Assembly (NCBI GenBank): GCA_012295275.1 | Contig: CM022667.1 | Coordinates: forward strand, 19,398,410-19,462,409 | Direction of reading: 5' to 3' | Length of the DNA: 64,000 nucleotides | Origin: Chrysomallon squamiferum | Lineage: Eukaryota > Mollusca > Gastropoda > Neomphalida > Peltospiridae | Shown: one piece after another, positions 39,125 to 54,800 of the stretch | Position numbering within the stretch: the first letter of the stretch is position 1 | How the letters are laid out: each line of letters opens with the position of its first letter | Translations under genes and position numbers: made by a program | Notes under the pieces: model-generated | Databases searched by the model: none | Told to the model about the DNA's origin: nothing | What the model saw: only the letters and a program-made list of their open reading frames with translations

Positions 39125-42100
39125 TTATATTGTTAAGGAAACTGGGAATATTTGTCCTCAAAATGAGCCTCTTGACACAGCTTGCATTGACTGGATTAGA
39201 ATGGGAACTACAGTGGCTACAAATGCTTTGCTGGAACGGAAAGGAGAACCTATTGCCTTGGTCATCACCAAAGGATTTAAAGATCTCCTGCACATTGGCA
39301 ATCAATCAAGGCCAAATATATTTGATTTGGTAATTCTCCTACTAATGTTAATTATAATTTGGTATCAAAACTCTATGGTTAGTTAAATAAATAAGTATTT
39401 AAAAAATGTAATAATAATAATAGTTTAAAAAAATAATAATATGATAAGTGTTTAATAGATACAAAAAGAAAAAGAGATACACAATATATAAACTAATCAC
39501 ACAGTACACACTATCACTGGCATCTAATCTACGTATTGTTTCTCTGAAACTGAAAAATGTAATATACTGTGTCTAACAAATCACAAACACATATGCTGAT
39601 AATTACACTTACTGTCTCCATTATACATGGACCATTTCTGACTTCCACATAACCTGCTATTCACTTACAGTATGCATTGTGCAAACATTTTTCATGAAAC
39701 TTCTAATTTCAGGAAATTGTTTGTCCATCTCAGTTGTATGATGAAGTGATAGAAGTTGAAGAGAGGATGGTATTGAAACAAGAAAAATGTCAGATAAAAA
39801 AATCCTGTCCTGTTTTTACTGGAACTACAAAGGAAGAGGTAATTATTTATTGTTACTGTTTTATTGAATAATTTTTATTTTTTTATTAATTTATTTATTT
39901 TATTTAATTTTTGGTGCTTTTGCTGCTTTTTTCATCATGTTACAATGAAGAAAGGTAACAAACAATTTAAGAGTTTTTACTTTCCAAGAACTGTTGAAGT
40001 TGACACAAACTAAAGTGCATTGATTTATTAACTGTCACAGGATAATGTCAGACATTTGATAATTGATATATTATCTTCATGGTATGCTGATAATATTTTA
40101 CATGCACTTCTAAAGTCCTGAGGTAAAATTAAGTAACTGAATCAGCAGATAGGAAAAATTATCCTTAGATCCACCACCTATCTAATAGCACTGGTTTTGA
40201 GGAAAAACTGTTCAGTTAGTAAATTTAAATTATTTTTGAAAAGTGCAGGATATTCTGAAATCATTTGTTATAGAGTATGCCAGCAATTTTAAGTTTACTT
40301 ACTGAATTTATTCTGTTTTGCTAAAAAATAAGGTTGTATTATATAATAAATGCCAAATATATTTTCCTTTATTAGCTGGAAGAGTGGCAACCTGTAGATA
40401 TGGAAAACTTGAAAAAAGATTTGAAAATAGTTTTAAACAAAGGAATAAAAAGCTTGGCTGTTGTATTTATGCATTCTTACACGTAAGTCATTTAAGAAAA
40501 TTTCAGTATCAAAGCAAATGACTAATAATTATTAAAAAAAAAAATAATAATTCTGTTTAATTATCAAAACTATTTACAGTTTTGATTTATTTTTGTGTGT
40601 TCCTGATTAATATTTATATAAAGATTATAAATCAAGTATTATTTTGAATGTGGAAATATAAACAAAATCTGCCTTTAAAAGAATTGTTGTACACAAGTGG
40701 GATAAAAGTCACTAATTGTTTAACATTTAGATCAGATCTCCATGAGAAACAAGTGGGTAGTTTGGCTAGAGAGATGGGTTTCATCCATGTGTCACTGTCA
40801 TCAGAGGTGATGCCTATGGTCAGAATTGTTCCACGAGGTTATACAGGTAATTTCCTGATTATTTTTTAATAAATATATAATTTTAACTAGACACAAATAT
40901 ATTTCTAAATATAAAAATATATCTTTATGTTAATTTCACTGCTAATTTCTAGGAATCTTACAGTTAACATTTTTATTATAATTTAAATGTATTGTTCCCT
41001 AGTTCATATGGTGAATCTTCATAATGACATAATTACTACTGAATTAAAGAAGAACAATTTTAAATATTGCTAGTACCAAAATGTAAACTTGTTTTTCTCA
41101 TAATAATACTGATCTGGTTACAATTTAAATAAAAAGCCAACTTCTCTGAAAGCTACTAAGGCAAATATATTAAATAATATTTAATATCTTACTTGTTCAT
41201 AAAAGCAACTGTAAAATAGATTAAGCAGTTTGTCTCAGAGTTACAAAACAAAAAACTGTTACTTTTAAGTTTTGTAAATTATACAAGTCTGTATAGGTAA
41301 ATTGCTTGAAAAACAGGAATAGGTTATTAAGGTGGTAATCCTGCCAAAACCATCCAGAAATTCTCAATTTAAAATGAAATTAAAATGAGTTATATTGAGG
41401 TTTAAATGTTTTGTAATAATTTTTCTTTTTTCAATATTTATTATGTGTTTATTATATTAAGGATGAATGTTCTACATATTTATTTATTCATTATTATTTT
41501 CTTTTAAATGTTTATCATTCTTTTTTTCTTATTTTTGTTTTTGAATTGTGTATTTGTCTTGTTTCCAGCATGTGCAGATGCATATCTTACTCCATGCATC
41601 AAAAAATATGTGGAAGGATTTTCTTCAGGATTCAAACATAATCTGAAAGTAAAATAAAAACATTCTGCACTGTTTTTTTTATTTATTCTCTATTTTGTAT
41701 TTTTTTAAATATATTTTTCTCAAATCATAATCAAATATGGCTTCTATATTAAACTGTTTTTTTAGTTTTGTTATAATTATAATTATGTTTTTATTAATAT
41801 TAATATTCTAAATGTTAAACAGATTACCAGAAGTTATAAATTTATGACATATATCTGCTAGAAACTGTTTATAAGAAATTGTTTTCTTATTGAAATCTGA
41901 CTAATTCATCATACGATGATGTTTAATTAAAAGGAAAGTGTTTCTACATTTAATTAATCTTACTATTAAGATTAAACAACTATATTATGGAATATTTATT
42001 CAAAGTTCTCATCTTGTTAAATTATTTAATTACTGTTATTCAGGATACTAAAGTTCTCTTCATGCAATCTGATGGTGGCCTAACTCCAGTTGATAAGTGA

Positions 42101-45100
42101 GTTTATCAAAAAGATATGCATAAATTATTATAAACGTTAAACAAATTTATTATTATTTTTTTTTTTTAAATCGATATAAAAATAACTTCTATTTATTCAG
42201 ATAATTCTGCAATTACTTCATAATTAATTATAATAGTATTATATAATACATCTTATACTACTGAATTTTTTCACACTTATTAATTTTTTGCATTATCTAA
42301 TTTATTAAAATATGAAGAGTAAATTACTGACTTGTGTGATTCCAGGTTTAATGGATCAAGGGCCATATTATCAGGTCCTGCAGGTGGTGTTGTTGGGTAT
42401 GCACTTACTACATATGGACATGAAACAAAATTACCTGTCATTGGATTTGATATGGGAGGTCAGTGTGCATATATATATATTGTTGATACAGAATTTTTTT
42501 TTTACATTTAACAATTTTGAATTCAGGTTAATTTTTATTATGTAATTAATTTCAGGTACATCTACTGATGTGAGCCGTTATGCTGGTCAGTTTGAACATG
42601 TGTTTGAAACAACAACTGCAGGCATCACCATTCAGGCGCCACAGGTAGCTAAGTCAGAATTTTAAACAGTTACAGCAGTGTTTGAATTAACAAACACAAA
42701 TCCATTTTAAATTTACTTTTCAAATTATCACAGCATAACAAAAAGTGGTTTTGTATATAATATATATTTTTAGCTTGATATTAACACTGTGGCTGCAGGC
42801 GGTGGCTCTATGCTATTCTTTAGATCTGGATTATTTGTTGTGGGGCCTGAGTCTGCTGGTGCACACCCAGGACCTGTATGCTACAAAAAAGGTTAAATAT
42901 GTTACTTCATTTTCATCAGAATTATGTAGAGTATCAAAAATAAATTAAATATATATTTAATTTAATTCTGACAAGTTAATTATATCCAAATTAAATTTGT
43001 TTTTATTTGTGGTGATAGATACATATATATTATTAAATATATCATTATAACTCAGACTGGTAGTTCTGGTGCTGTTAATGTATAAGTTAATATTTAATTA
43101 TACTAGTAACTGAATTACTTTTTTAATCAATAACAAATTTATTAAAAAAATGTTCAGTCTAGTTGAGTTTTTAAGTACTGTTTAAATAAACAGCCTAGAA
43201 TGAAAGTTACCATTTCGTAAATATTCTCTCGTGATCAAGATAAGTTTTTAAAGAATAATTCATTAACTGTATAGGTGGACCACTGACTATAACTGATGCA
43301 AATCTCTGTCTTGGACGAATATTACCTGAATATTTCCCACACATCTTTGGTGAGACAGAGGATCAGCCATTAGATAAAGAGGGTACAAGCAAAGTTTTTC
43401 ATACACTTACAAAACAGGTAAGTATCTTTCCACTTTACTTGGTTATCATGGTTTGTGTCGTAATGTTTTATATTGAAGTAGTATGTAAATGATATACCTA
43501 AATACACACACACAAATACATGCACACATGCGCACACACACACACACGCACACACACAGACACACATAATAAGTCTCTAAAGTAATGTAATAAATAACTT
43601 TAAATAGAGTCATATATTTTTAGAGTCATATCTAATGTTATAAATTAATTATTAAGAAAGTTATTAAAGATCTAAAAATGATGTATGATAATAATAACAT
43701 ATTAAATGCATATATAATTATTATTTTAAATAATTTAGATAGAAGCACAAAGCCTGATAAAATAATAGTGGATTGGTCCTGGTACTAGTCATTCCTCAGG
43801 CACCTCCCTTAACCATAGTTCATTCTCAAGAGAAACATATATGGTATGGTTTTAATGAAAATGAATCTGTTAGCTTACGACTTTGTCAAAACAGGTAAAC
43901 AAGTTTCTGTCCAGCCAGCCTGCAGACACCAACAAGCAGGAAATGTCACCTGAACAGGTTGCTATGGGATTTATCCGTGTTGCTAATGAAACCATGTGTC
44001 GACCAATCAGAGCTCTTACTCAGGTAATATCCACCATATGAATTACTGAAGTTATTTTATTATATTATTTAAATACTTTAGGAATTTACAAATACTTATC
44101 ATTATTGTGATTGGTCCCCACAACTTGGTATGGAAATAAGGGATTTTTTTAATTATTATTTCATGCAAAAATTAGAATGTGAATAGTAGAAATACATTTT
44201 TAATTACTGATTGATTTAATCAAAAGCTTTTTTTGTTTTATTGCTATTAAAAATGAAACAATTTTTTTTTTTAGACAATGAAATGTTTAATTCTGAAATA
44301 CTGGAGATAGAATAACAAAGGACTTTTATAATTATATTTCAGGCAAAAGGGTATGACACATCCAGACATGTTTTAGCTTGTTTTGGAGGAGCAGGAGGTC
44401 AGCATGCTTGTTCCATAGCCAGATCACTTGGCATGTCTCAAGTCTACATTCATAAGTAGGAACCTCTTTAAAGTGTAATTGTAGCTGAAACTTTCACTAA
44501 TGTACTCCTGATGTCACTATAGAGAACTATAAAGAAAACTGGTAAATGGATAAATATGACAAATATTGTTGATCATTTAATTATTCTTAGTCTACACTAT
44601 TTAACATCATAAGAAATAAATAAAGTTTTGTTAGGTTTTTGTATGCCTGGCATAATTTTACAAATATGCAGTTGATGAGAATCAAACAATTATTTGGAAT
44701 TATATATAATTTTTTTTCTTTTTTTGTCAGCACTCATTGGTGTATATGTATTAATTAGGATGCAGAAAGCTGAATTTTTTTTTTATATATATACCTCTAA
44801 TGCTCAATTTTGTTTAAACAAATATTCTGTTGTTTTGTTTTTTGTCCCTTTTACAACTGCAGTTTCTCATTTTTATGACAGATATGCAGGTATTCTTTCA
44901 GCCTATGGTATGGCTCTTGCTGATGTGGTACACGAAGCACAAGAACCAAGTGCCAAAGTCTATGAACAAGGTATTTAACTGGATTTTAATAATAATAATA
45001 ATTATAACACAAATACTGCTGCTACTACCATTGAAAAGTCTAATTATGTTATTGATAAATCATTATAATTACACCAACTAGTACAATTACTGCTACTGCT

Positions 45101-45783
45101 ACAGCTGCTACAACTGTCACTGCTGCTACTGCTTCCAGTAATAATAAAAGTAAGAATATAAGGACATGTTAGGCACAAATAAATGGTCATTATTTTTATG
45201 TTATAGAAATGACACTGATGTGTTCCCATAAATAACTAATACTTGTTTATTATATTTAATGGCTTCAGTTAATATTTTACCAAAAATGAAATGCAAAAAA
45301 CCCCAATAATCCATGCATAATTATTATGTTGTCTGTGTGCATGTACATCCTTTTGAAGAAAGAAAATAAGACAATTGTTTGAAAAAATTAATTTTATAAT
45401 ATACTCTTTTTTTTTTTTAATGTGTTTGTCAAAATGGAATATTTGATAAAATTATTTGTATAAAATGTAAATATTTCATATATGTCATAATTATTTAGTA
45501 ACAGAAAAAGTTAAAATATGCAAAGTGTTACATTTATTTTTTTTTTTTCTGTTTGCCATTATTTACACTAGTATGTTTCTTACTATAGCATACATTTGTA
45601 TTTATTTGACAACAGATTACCAGACAAATAATTAAACTATTAGGAATGTGTAGAACATGTTTATTGTTCTATTTACTGATAATTTGAAGACATTAATTCT
45701 GTATTTTAACACATTAATTTACTTTTATATGTTATTAAATTAGCATGTATTAGTTGTACTACATATCATACTGTATATACACT

Positions 45784-45814
<31 letters not shown>

Positions 45815-48800
45815 ATAAAAAACAGTAAAAAAAAAAAAAATATATATATATATATTAAATTATTCCCAGTGGAGATCTGTGAAAATTAATTCATAATATT
45901 ACTCTGCTTGCTTTGTGATAGTTTCTTTTGCTTACATTGATGAGAGACTGGATGCTTTAAGTAAGACTTGTGTAGAGGAACTACAAATGCAGGGATTTTC
46001 CAGGTACATTAACTATAATGTATTCATGCATTTAGAAATTAAACGTGTTTTAATATAAATAAAAATAAATGTCAAACATTTATAAAAAATTGTGAATTCT
46101 TGAATTAATGAAATTGTGACAGTTTCAATTTTGCTTTTGATAATGCATATGCTTCTGTATAGAAATAATTTTATTTTTTAATTTCTATTTAAGAAAATTT
46201 GGGATTACTTTAAATTGCTTGGCCTTATTTTGTTATTGCCTTTAAGTATGACAGAAAAGTTTCTCTTTACATATTTAGTATATTTTGTTGATTCTGTGTC
46301 TCTGAAAATATATTTAAAACATGTTTATTCACAATAAGTTAAGTAAATAAAGTGCAATTGTTTATGATAAATTGTTAAGGAGTTAGAGTAAATTTCCACC
46401 CCCACTTTATATTATGGAATTTTAATTAAAAATATTGAAAAATAAAAATGTTTGATGGAAAAATTAATGATTATAAAATTAGATTTTGTTTTTCAATTTT
46501 AAACTCAGTGATCAGATAAAACTCAGGCATTCCTACACTTGCGATATGACAAAACTGACTGTGCTCTGATGTGTTCTACTGAGAATTACCCAGCTACAAA
46601 CAAAACTGGCAAATATGGGGACTTCCAGGCTGCATTTCTGGACAGGCATGCAAAATTTTATTCACTATTTTATAATAATAATATAGAACAGAGGTAATTA
46701 TTAGCCTATTATCACAAATATCTTTTATTAATAAGAAAATTCATTAATAAGTTACTGTATGACAAGTTTAATTTATTACTACTGTTAACTTTTTCTTCCT
46801 TTTTTATTTTTGAATGAAATGTGGATTTATTTTTATTGTTTGGTGATTATTTGTTTTTTAGATATAATATTAAATATATTAATTAGCAGTTTATATTAAT
46901 GTTACTGAACTTAAATATATAATAAATGTTAAATAAAGCGACTTTATGTAATTTTTAAACATTTTATATCAGATACAAAACAGAGTTTGGTTTCACACTG
47001 AAAAATCGACCAATTATCATTGATGACATCAGAGTGAGGGGAACAGGAAAATCTTTGTCAGAAAAAGACATTCAAATTGAAATTGCTAAGGATTTGCCAA
47101 AGGAAGAGAAGGTAATTACTGTATGTTTTTATCAGATTTGATGAGAATATTCTTGTCTGTTATTACACAAGTCATTCAGTCAGTCAACAATTACAAACAT
47201 ACTTCTATTGAATGTTCCAAAACCTGTAAAATGTCAGGAATAAATTTTATTCTTTATCTTCTTTAATCATTATTTCAGTAGTCCTCCCATAATATAATAA
47301 TTCAGTCTTACAATATATGGAAATAAATGGGAAAATTTGTATGTAAACTTTCTATTATGCAGATTTAAATTATTTGTGTAATATTTTCCTTTAACATAAC
47401 TAAATTAATAATTTACCAAGCAAAGCTATATAACTTTTGTAAATTCTGTTTTTCTGATACATGACAGGACATGTTGATATTGACACTGTAATAATAAACA
47501 TTTTATTTTTCACCCATATTTCCAGATTTTTGGAACACTAATTGCTTTGATACATTATCTGTTATAACAAAAATAAATTTAAGATAATAAATTAAAAATA
47601 TTTTATGTTAATCTGTTTTTAAATTTCCTTTCAGACAGTAAAATGTTACTTTGAAGATGGTTATCTTGACACTCGTGTGTTTTTACTTTCCAATCTTCTC
47701 AGTGGTCACACTCTAAAGGGCCCAGCTATCATCATTGATAAAACCAGGTTGGAACTTAATAAAATTAAATTTTATACAAACTATTGTGACCTGTTTGGAT
47801 ATTTAGTCATTATTAAGAGTATTTGATTGGATTTAAAACTATTTGGGTACTTATAATTTTAATTTTATCTGAATACTGATGATAGCATTCACAATATATA
47901 TACACACACACACACACATATATATACATATATATATTAATTTTACCTGAAAAATTAAATAATTTGTTTTAATATTCAATAATATTTAATTTAAAATAAC
48001 CATAAAATAATATTATTTAACAGAGGATATGTTATGTTTCAGCACAATATTGGTTGAGCCAAACTGTACAGCATCAGTCACGAAACAGGGAGACATCAAG
48101 ATTGTGGTGAGTACAATTAGTTATCTAATACTCTGAATATTTATTACTTCTCATGGCCAAGAAAAATATTTATCAGTTTATCCCTATTAAATATGTGTAC
48201 AAAATCTTTCAAGTAATATTCTTTTTAGTTGCCTTATCTTAAGCCGTGTCATGTACTTTATAGTTGCTGTGATTTTTAACTAAAAGCAAAAATGACACAA
48301 ATATATATATTCCTTTAAACTTTTTTTTTTCAGTTATTTAACTGTAATCTCACTTTTTCCAAATAATACGTAATTGCAAACTTGAAAATACATAAAGTTG
48401 TACCTGTCTTATATAGAAACTATTGGGGTCAAGCAAAAGTGTCCCTATTCTGAAGGTGTCTTCTCATCAGAGGGACAGAAATACAAGTCAATTATTTTTT
48501 CAAACATATTTACAATCTTTATTCACATCCATCACATAAGAAACCACAAAAACAAAAATCATTGTGGCCGGGCATTGAATTAGCAAACATCATAGCATCC
48601 TCCTAAAATACATTTGCAAATATACTGAGTTCACTGATGGATGTAAATAAAACTTATTTTTCATGTCACAAAACTCATAATAAGCAAAATGTGTATTTAT
48701 GTTTTAAAAAATATTGCCTTTGAAGCCCAAATAGATTGATTAGCACCATCCACACCAATTTTTTTACCTCAAAAGTCCACTAATTATGTATCAAATGGTT

Positions 48801-51800
48801 ATGGGCTCTTGTGATTTGACAAACACTCCTTGCATGCACTGTGAATATCATATAAAGCTGCCATACAATACAATTATTTATTTTGGAGAAAACATATCTA
48901 AATGTGTATGACTATCTGCTCTAGCAGTACAAATAATAATTAAACAATGCTATTTGAGGGGCATATCTATTGCAAAACATTTCTTTTGAGAAAGTGTCCA
49001 TACATTGTAGGTGGTTGTTCATTTTAGGGTCTGCTAAAGACAGGTACCACTTTAGTTTAAATATTGTTTCAGTAAGCCACTTTATCTGACATTTTAAAAA
49101 CCCATCTATTTGAAATGATGTTTCAGGTAGGCCATGGTTCATCTGTTACAGTTGGTAAAGAGCTGGATGCTATTCAGTTGTCAATATTTTCTCACAGGTT
49201 TATGAGTATTGCTGAACAAATGGGCAGGTTTGTTACCATTCATATCAAAAATATATTTTTGTGTAATTCAAGATATTAAAACTTGCATTTGTGTATGAAA
49301 TTATTCAGGAGAATTCAGGAAGGATTTGATTCATGTTCAAACTGGAAATATTTTGTATTTAATTTTACTATTAATGCAAATTAATTTAAACTATATTCCT
49401 GTATTGATTTATGTTAATGTGAAATTTTTTTAATCAGTGTCTGCAGTGTTCCAAACTTGTATCATTTTCTATGATTTGAATTAACATGGTCCACTGAATC
49501 TAAATTTTTCTGTATAGAATATTAATAAATATTAGGCTTAACGAGAGAGTATGTTGATTTTGTCATTGATTATTGTGGGGTTTTTTAATTTATTTATTAG
49601 GGTTTTCTTTCTTTTTCTTTTTTCAGAGTTCTTCGAAGGACTGCTATATCAACAAATATCAAGGTAAAATGATTGTAGGATAATAATGCTTTTCTGGAAC
49701 AAACATTATTTTAACAATCCAAAAATTCTGATCAAGGAATTGAAAAGTGTATTTTTAATGTTAGCCTAGTGGCTGTTGAGTACAATACTAAAACAGTGTT
49801 ACTGTTCTTGTATAACTATTACATTTGTTTGTTTTTTTCCTTCTTATATTTTCCATTACTCCATGATTTGCAATGTTTCACTTTAGTCTATTTTTAAAAA
49901 TTTCATTTGCAGGAAAGGTTGGATTTTTCCTGTGCCTTGTTTGGACCAGACGGTGGTCTGGTGGCCAATGCTCCTCACATCCCAGTTCATTTAGGAGCCA
50001 TGCAGGAGACTGTTCAGTATCAGGTACATACTACAGAGACTATTTTATTTGGGTCAGCATATTTTATTTTATATTTTGATATTTATGTTTTACTTGTAAA
50101 ATATTTTGCATGTTTTTATTTTAGTTAAGACAGCTAGGTGACAATTTCCGAGATGGAGATGTAATTCTGAGCAACCACCCAGCAGCTGGAGGGAGCCATC
50201 TGCCTGACCTGACTGTCATCACACCAGTAAGAATTATTTTAAACTTTCGTCTGTAAACTAACTCATAATTAAATTCTAAATAAAATTAAACAGATCTTCA
50301 AAAATGAAATATTTCCAAAATATCAAATAAATGTTTTGTTACTAGATGAATGAAGATTTTATATTTATATAATAATAATGTACAAAGCTGTTATTTATTT
50401 TAAAAAGAAGTACAAATTGTATTAATATCTCATTTATAACATATTTTTTTAATCTAATGATTTTTCTTTCTATGATGAATTTTAAAATGTTAACAATAAC
50501 TATTTACAATAACAGTAAAAGACAGTTCTACTTATGTGTTTGCTCAGATGCATCATACATAATAAATAATGGCATAGATCCTTTTGTATACATTCTTTTT
50601 TTAATAAAAGATTCATGAAATCAGTCATGAAACAAGCATTTCTATATAGTAACATGTGCTATATGTTATTTTTTTTGGCTAAGAATTTTCCTTATAAAAT
50701 GGTGTTTGTAATTAATACCAATTAAACTAGTATAACACAGGGTGAGTAATCAAATTATTTTCACAGGTTTTCCACAAAGGACAGAAGAAGGCAGTTTTTT
50801 TTGTGGCAAGTCGTGGTCATCATGCAGATATTGGTGGTATCACACCAGGATCAATGCCTCCACATTCCAAATCTATACATGAAGAAGGTGCAGTGTTCAA
50901 GTCATTCAAAATAGTGCAAGAAGGTCATTTCAATGAAGAAGGTACAGAATAAATATTTATTCTTTGTTTTTATTATTATACTTTTTAATTTTCAGACTAT
51001 TTTATTCTTGAATTTTCTGTTTTGTATTCTATACTTATAATTATGTTTCAATTTATTATTTGACTTCATATGATTTTTTTATCTCTAAATACTGATGGCA
51101 CCTTTTTAGAAACATTTCTTTTGTTTATAAATTTCCTTATATTACGATTTTCCTTAAATTTGTATTTCAAGTAATTATGAATGAGTATATTAAGTTATTT
51201 TAATTTGGTTTGCATTTGTTTTTACTTTTTATACTCATTTTTAATTTTAATATTTCTTTCCTGTTTTTTGAAGAATAAAAGAGAAAACCGAGTAATAAAA
51301 CTCTAATTTAAAAATGACTAGATACATTCTACATTTACTTTGTGTAGATGTAATAGCTGAACTGATGGCTCCTGCTCGGTTACCTGGAAACAGTGGATCA
51401 AGAAATCTTCCAGACAACCTTAGTGACTTGCGGGCTCAAGTAGCAGCTAATCAAAAGGTTTCATACTTGGTTCCAATGAACTTAAAATAATATTTAATAA
51501 CTGAAGACCAAACTGTAGTAGAGCTGATAAACAAATAAATACTTCTGATTAATTATTAATGAACAGTGGTAACTTGAAAACTGAATAGTGAAATATGTAT
51601 ATATTGTTATTATTCCACATACTCATTCAAGATGACACACTGTATGTATTTTGTTGACATATTTATCATTTACAGTAATTCTGCTGGTTGGATGAATGTA
51701 AATATATCTCAACAGATTTTGTCTTTTCAGTATTTTGTTTAGTTAGGAGAAAAAATTAATTTATTATAATTTATATATTTAATTTTATGTAGGGTATAAA

Positions 51801-54800
51801 TCTGGTATCTGAACTGATAGAGGAATATGGACTTGATGTAGTACAAGCATACATGGCTCACATCCAGGTAAAAACACACAAATAATGTGTCACTCTATAT
51901 ATAACTGTTACTCTATCATTCTGTAATAAGATACAAAGCTATCCTAGTAGAAAGTAATGAATTTGAAATAGATTTTATCGCACGACTGTACATATATTAT
52001 AATGAATTTTATTCAAACCAAATGTAAAGATTTTTTTTGTCAAATTGACTGAAATGATATCAGAATATTTGTTTATTCGACTTCAGAGCAATGCAGAGGT
52101 GGCAGTGAGAGACATGCTGCGTGAAATAGCAGATGAGACAAAGTCTAGAACAGGGCGCACAACACTGCATGCTGAAGACTTCCTGGATGATGGGTCAAAG
52201 ATTAACCTTAAAGTGGACATAGATGAAGAAGAAGTTAGTTTTTATTTTCAAATCTTGCAGTTGTTTCTTTATTTTTTCAATAGTTCCTTATTAAATTATT
52301 ATTATCTGTTTTATTGTTTTCATATAAAGAACAGTGTAAATAAAGTATAAAATTACTAAGAAACATTATTAAAATTTTTAAAATTTTAGTTTTTTTAGTT
52401 TTTCATTACAGTGTAGGAGACATATGCTTTCATAATGATGCAGTAAAAAGGAAAGCTTTCTTTATGGGATACTCTATCTGTTACCAGAGATTCTCTTCTG
52501 AAAGACAGGAGAGGATTTGATGCATCAGTTAGCTATTGTAAATTGACAAGAAAACTCTTACCATAAGATAATTTTTTCAAAATATAAAATATTTTATTTA
52601 CAGGGAAGTGCAGTGTTTGACTTCTCAGGTACTGGATATGAAGTCCATGGTAACTGTAATGCACCTAGGGCAGTTACTCTGTCAGGACTAATTTACTGTT
52701 TGCGATGTATGATAGGACATAATGTACCTCTGAATCAGGTTGGTGAAGAATTTTAATAAATCCAAATTTTTAAAAATGATTCATTTCATATATGTTACAG
52801 TGCTTTTTATTTTTTAAATAAAGACTCTTTTGTTATTTCATACAGTGTTTTTATTTATATTTTCTAAATATTTGAATAAATACTGTATCTGGGGTTTGAA
52901 ATATATTTTGTATTAATTAAATAATATAGAGTTTAGACAATCTAATAATTTTAGGGATGTCTGAAGCCAATCAAGCCAATCATTCCTAAAGGTTCTCTAC
53001 TTGATCCATCAGAAAATGCTGCTGTCGTAGGAGGAAATGTATTAACATCACAGAGGATTGTTGATGTTGTATTTAAAGCTTTTGGAGCTTGTGCAGCCTC
53101 ACAAGTAAGGAGTTGAATTTTTTATTATATTAAAGTATATTTTTAATGTTCTATGTTTGTTAATAAAACAAAAACATTACTTTCTTTAATGCTATGGTAA
53201 GCAGATGTGACTAACTGTTTTATTTTTATTTTAGGATTTAATTATGCTCTCTGTATATATTTGGACTTTATGACAGATAGCTATGACAGATTCATTATTT
53301 TTGGACTATTCTAGGGTTGCATGAACAACATCACATTTGGTGATTCAGATGTTGGATATTATGAAACTGTGGCTGGTGGAGCAGGAGCAGTGAGTGTACT
53401 TCTTACTTGTTCCAATACATTTATAATATTAATAACTTTTTATTTTATAGAAATAATCCTTCACTACCGGTTTATTACAGTCGTATTATATTTATTTATT
53501 TATTTATTTATTTTTTATTTTATTTTATTTTTTTTTTATGCCAGAATTATTTTTTTTAAAACAATAATTATTAATACTAAGTGAATTTATGTTATTTCAT
53601 TATTGTTTCAATATTATGAAACAGTAAAATTATTATTATTATTAATTTTTTTTTAAATGAGGACAATTAGTGTTTTATGTTTTGCAATTATTATTTGCTT
53701 GAACATCATTTTTATCAATAATTATTAAAGTTGTTATTAAGATAAACTGTATTAGTTTTCACTGTTGTCAGGGCCCAACATGGCATGGTAGAAGTGGAGT
53801 TCACACCCACATGACAAACACAAGAATCACAGATCCTGAGATTGTAGAGAGGAGGTATGCTTTATGTCTTTACTACATCTTTTCTGTAACAGAATATTCA
53901 GATTATTTATTTCATAATGTTTCATTTTAAGAAGGTAAACATGTGGTGAGGTCTTTTAATAGTGCATCTTTTTCATTTTATGTTAAAAAATAATAATAAT
54001 AAAATGGTATTTTCTCTTTAAGGATTGTTTAGAAAATATTTAAAGATATAAAAACTAAAAATTTCAGGACATGAAGTTGTGTCAGTATTACAGTATAAAC
54101 TACATTAATTGTCTGTTTTGACTGGTTTCAGTTTCTGTTTTAAATTTACATTATTTTTGAAGAAAACTGAAAAGAGAATTTGAGTAGCCTGGACTTATCT
54201 AAGAGAACAAACTTTAAAAGAAATTCTGGGAGTTCATATCTTCTTTGCAGGCTTTAACAACTGACTCATAATTTTTTTATAATGGTTATAAACTTGTTTA
54301 TTTACTTTATCCAATTTAGTAGTTTCATTCTAGATGTAACATGAAAAAAAGATTCTCTCATTTATAATTTCTTCTAATGTTATTTATTGTGACAGGTATC
54401 CAGTGATTGTTAAGAAATTTCATCTGAACCCAGGCACAGGGGGAAAAGGCAGATACAGAGGTGGTGATGGGGTTGTCAGAGAACTGCTTTTCAGAAAGAA
54501 TCTTACTCTGTCAGTACTCACTGAAAGAAGAGTGTTTGCACCATATGGGATGAATGGTAAGTAATAGGTAGTTAGTTATAAACTAGATATCAGGAGATGG
54601 TTGAATAGATTGATTGACATGCACACAGTTTCACACATAGCCTCACACACAAATACACATTTGCACTCATATTAAAGTATTTCTTTTCAGTAGCATTTAT
54701 ATTAAAAATGTATACTGCTACTGTAATATGTCAGATATATTTAACATATTTTACATTTCTGATTTCAACCTAAAACTCAAAAAACAGTAAACTCAGATTT

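Noticed and set aside
39027-39137. Open frame coding poly-Leu before OPLAH exon 2
   Set aside because: It is an intronic ATT microsatellite; the OPLAH sequence starts at 39138.
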